From Dysgonomonas sp. UBA5412 (GTDB taxonomy: Bacteria; Bacteroidota; Bacteroidia; Bacteroidales; Dysgonomonadaceae), in contig DHNQ01000016.1 in NCBI GenBank assembly GCA_002409595.1, positions 182,246 to 246,245 on the forward strand: a stretch of 64,000 nt of DNA, read 5' to 3'. Position numbers and translations under genes: made by a program. Below the pieces are notes generated by a model that was given only the letters and a program-made list of their open reading frames with translations, was not told where the DNA came from and did not search any database. Positions 62,025 to 64,000 of this stretch are shown one piece after another (positions within the stretch are counted from its first letter, which is position 1; each line of letters opens with the position of its first letter).

Positions 62025-62045
62025 CTGTCATTTTTTGAAGAAAAC

Positions 62046-64000
62046 ATGTCAGCAGAAAAAAATATATTCATAAAGGGGGCACGGGTTAATAACCTAAAAA
62101 ACATTGATGTAGAAATCCCCCGAAACAAATTCGTTGTTATTACAGGATTATCCGGTTCGGGAAAATCATCTTTAGCCTTCGACACTCTTTATGCAGAAGG
62201 TCAACGTCGTTATGTCGAGAGCTTATCTTCATATGCCAGACAGTTTCTTGGACGGATGAATAAACCTGAAACTGATTACATAAAAGGGATTCCCCCTGCC
62301 ATAGCCATAGAGCAACGAGTGAGTGCGCGAAATCCTCGTTCGACAGTAGGGACATCTACCGAAATATACGAATATTTGCGACTTCTGTTTGCCCGTATAG
62401 GAAAGACTATCTCTCCCGTATCGGGACAGGAGGTGAAGAAACATCAGGTGAGTGATATTGTAGACAAAATGAAATCATATCCTGAAACGACTCGCCTTGC
62501 AATATTTACAAAGATCATACTAAGGGACGACAGAACCTTAAACGAACAGTTAGAAATATTACAGAAAGAAGGGTTTTCACGCGTAGAATTGGACGGGAAA
62601 TTTGAACAAATAGAGACTATCCTGTCATCTAAAATAAAATATACTCCCGATCAACTCTTGTTATTGATAGACCGCCTGACTTGTGACAATGATGCGGCAA
62701 ATATCAGCCGCTTTTCAGAATCCATAGAAACAGCCTTTTTTGAAGGAGAAGGCGAATGCATAATCCGTTTTTATATTGGAGATAAGATTGAGAGTTTCGA
62801 CTTTTCAAGGCACTTCGAAGCAGACGGCATTGAGTTTGAAGAACCAAACGACATGATGTTCAGCTTCAACAGCCCGGTAGGAGCATGCCCCGTATGTGAA
62901 GGATTTGGGAGAGTAATGGGAATAGACGAAGACCTTGTCATCCCGAATAAGGGCCTATCCGTATACGAAGACGCAGTTGTATGCTGGAAAGGAGAAAAGA
63001 TGAGCGAATGGAAAACAGCTTTTATACAGGCTGCCACAAAATATAACTTTCCAATTCATCGTCCTTATTTCGAATTAAATGAAAAAGAGCGTGACCTGCT
63101 TTGGCATGGAGCAAAAGGGTTGCATGGTATTGATGATTTCTTCAAAATGGTAGAAGAAAATCAGTATAAAATACAATATCGTGTTATGCTGGCTCGCTAT
63201 CGTGGAAAAACAATTTGTCCGGCATGTAAAGGAGCACGTCTCAAACCTCAGGCTCTGTACGTAAAAGTAGGAGGAAAGAATATAGCAGATCTCGTATTAA
63301 TGCCGATTACGGAATTGAAAGATTTCTTCGACTCATTGAGTCTTGACGAAACGGATACGGCAATTGCCAAACGTCTGCTTACGGATATAAATATACGCAT
63401 ACAGTATCTGCAAAATGTAGGGCTCGGATACTTAACTCTCAATCGTCTTTCAAATACGTTGTCGGGAGGGGAAAGCCAACGCATAAATCTGGCAACATCG
63501 CTCGGAAGCAGCCTTGTAGGTTCTCTATACATATTAGACGAACCAAGTATTGGTCTTCATTCACGTGATACGGACTTATTGATAAGAGTTTTGCATGAAC
63601 TGAAAGATATCGGGAATACAGTAGTAGTAGTAGAGCATGACGAGGAGATAATCAGAGCAGCCGACTACATAATAGATATAGGTCCCAAAGCAGGGCGCCT
63701 TGGAGGACAGGTTGTTTATCAGGGTGATGTGGCAGGATTGAAAAAACATACTGACAGTTATACAGTACGGTATCTGAATGGTGAGGAACGAATAGAGGTC
63801 CCAAAGATCAGACGTAAATGGAACAACTTTATCGAAATAAAGGGTGCACGCCAGAATAATCTGAAGAATATAGATGTAAAGTTTCCGTTAAACGTGATGA
63901 CTGTCGTTACCGGAGTTAGTGGATCAGGCAAATCTTCTCTGATCTGTGATGTACTATATACGGCTCTCGAACGCCATTATAAAGGAAAGGGAGATCAGAT
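62046..64000 (+). CDS. uvrA: Excinuclease ABC subunit A (3' end outside window)
   Basis: The first 651 residues of UvrA, running off the window. The first ATPase has Walker A TGLSGSGKSSLAFDTLYAEG, the signature TLSGGESQRINLATSL and Walker B SLYILDEPSIGLHSRD; the second begins with VTGVSGSGKSSLICDVLYTA. FAR-type residues RVSARNPRSTVGT are present. In the first zinc module only the second CxxC is present (C281-P-V-C284). Where E. coli UvrA has the first pair, this one has FEAD, so that zinc site is missing. It recognises DNA damage with UvrB. The upstream neighbour carries a UVR-like tail. Confidence 0.97.
   Translation, partial: MSAEKNIFIKGARVNNLKNIDVEIPRNKFVVITGLSGSGKSSLAFDTLYAEGQRRYVESLSSYARQFLGRMNKPETDYIKGIPPAIAIEQRVSARNPRSTVGTSTEIYEYLRLLFARIGKTISPVSGQEVKKHQVSDIVDKMKSYPETTRLAIFTKIILRDDRTLNEQLEILQKEGFSRVELDGKFEQIETILSSKIKYTPDQLLLLIDRLTCDNDAANISRFSESIETAFFEGEGECIIRFYIGDKIESFDFSRHFEADGIEFEEPNDMMFSFNSPVGACPVCEGFGRVMGIDEDLVIPNKGLSVYEDAVVCWKGEKMSEWKTAFIQAATKYNFPIHRPYFELNEKERDLLWHGAKGLHGIDDFFKMVEENQYKIQYRVMLARYRGKTICPACKGARLKPQALYVKVGGKNIADLVLMPITELKDFFDSLSLDETDTAIAKRLLTDINIRIQYLQNVGLGYLTLNRLSNTLSGGESQRINLATSLGSSLVGSLYILDEPSIGLHSRDTDLLIRVLHELKDIGNTVVVVEHDEEIIRAADYIIDIGPKAGRLGGQVVYQGDVAGLKKHTDSYTVRYLNGEERIEVPKIRRKWNNFIEIKGARQNNLKNIDVKFPLNVMTVVTGVSGSGKSSLICDVLYTALERHYKGKGDQ

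Noticed and set aside
1..64000. CRISPR arrays, insertion sequences, integrases, tRNA or rRNA genes
   Set aside because: I looked through the intergenic regions on both strands and saw no regular spacer array, transposase-like gene, cloverleaf or rRNA segment. Short or degraded remnants could be missed by eye.

Overview
The window is 64 kb of ordinary-looking chromosomal (core) sequence from an AT-rich member of the Bacteroidota, most likely order Bacteroidales. The clues are promoters of the -33 TTTG / -7 TAnnTTTG type and weak Shine-Dalgarno sequences. Several families typical of Bacteroidota also appear, by my recognition of them from sequence: DUF3256, DUF2027-Smr, DUF1460, DUF5715-like, DUF5856-like and BT0820-like HAD. 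A Dysgonomonas-like genome is my best guess, but no rRNA or taxonomic marker is present to prove it. I see no tRNA, rRNA, insertion sequence, prophage, integrase or CRISPR array. No gene-free stretch exceeds 300 bases.

Layout. 1-5.6 kb: the end of a Sua5/YciO gene, a surface S41 protease, then thrA and an ApgM-like proposed homoserine kinase (threonine synthesis). 5.6-8.4 kb (minus): cdaA (c-di-AMP synthesis), a GNAT and a DUF2156 protein. 8.5-11.4 kb: a LuxR-type regulator with a degenerate receiver, a hemerythrin protein and a Wzx-like flippase. 11.6-16.5 kb: tatA, a HAD hydrolase, a 2-hydroxyacid dehydrogenase converging on a low-molecular-weight phosphatase, a nitronate monooxygenase/FabK-like enzyme and an MltF-like lytic transglycosylase. 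16.5-19.7 kb (minus): pnp and a SpoU methyltransferase. 19.8-24 kb (plus): an M15-like lipoprotein, truA, nhaA, an EamA transporter and a DUF3256 protein. 24-26 kb (minus): a small GNAT, a lipoprotein and a DUF2027-Smr protein. 26.1-28.4 kb: a long queA and mltG.

28.4-33.8 kb (minus): an undecaprenyl-phosphate sugar transferase, a tight fhs-DUF1460-CPBP operon and a Dps-related ferritin-like gene. 34-36.3 kb: a divergent pair of related tyrosine phosphatases, one with a damaged catalytic loop. 36.4-41.3 kb (minus): tamB and an ArsC/Spx-like gene. 41.5-45.7 kb (plus): yicC-gmk-nadD, an M24 peptidase and folP. 45.7-49.1 kb (minus): a DUF2625 gene, a xanthine permease, xpt and rsmE. 49.3-56.5 kb (plus): valS, rsfS-ftsH, cdsA and a BASS-family transporter. 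56.5-61.1 kb (minus): a membrane protein with a degenerate Nudix domain and a GT90-GT39-GtrA envelope glycosylation operon. 61.3-64 kb: a bifunctional nuclease and the first two thirds of uvrA.

The items most worth a second look are these: a 49-bp intergenic element present twice 31 kb apart (upstream of the NMO gene and abutting folP); the active/inactive phosphatase pair; the short DUF5856-like protein that keeps the exact Dps ferroxidase ligand spacing; the degenerate Nudix domain on a membrane anchor; and a hairpin that contains both stop codons of a convergent gene pair. I found no clear new multi-gene defence or mobile system here.
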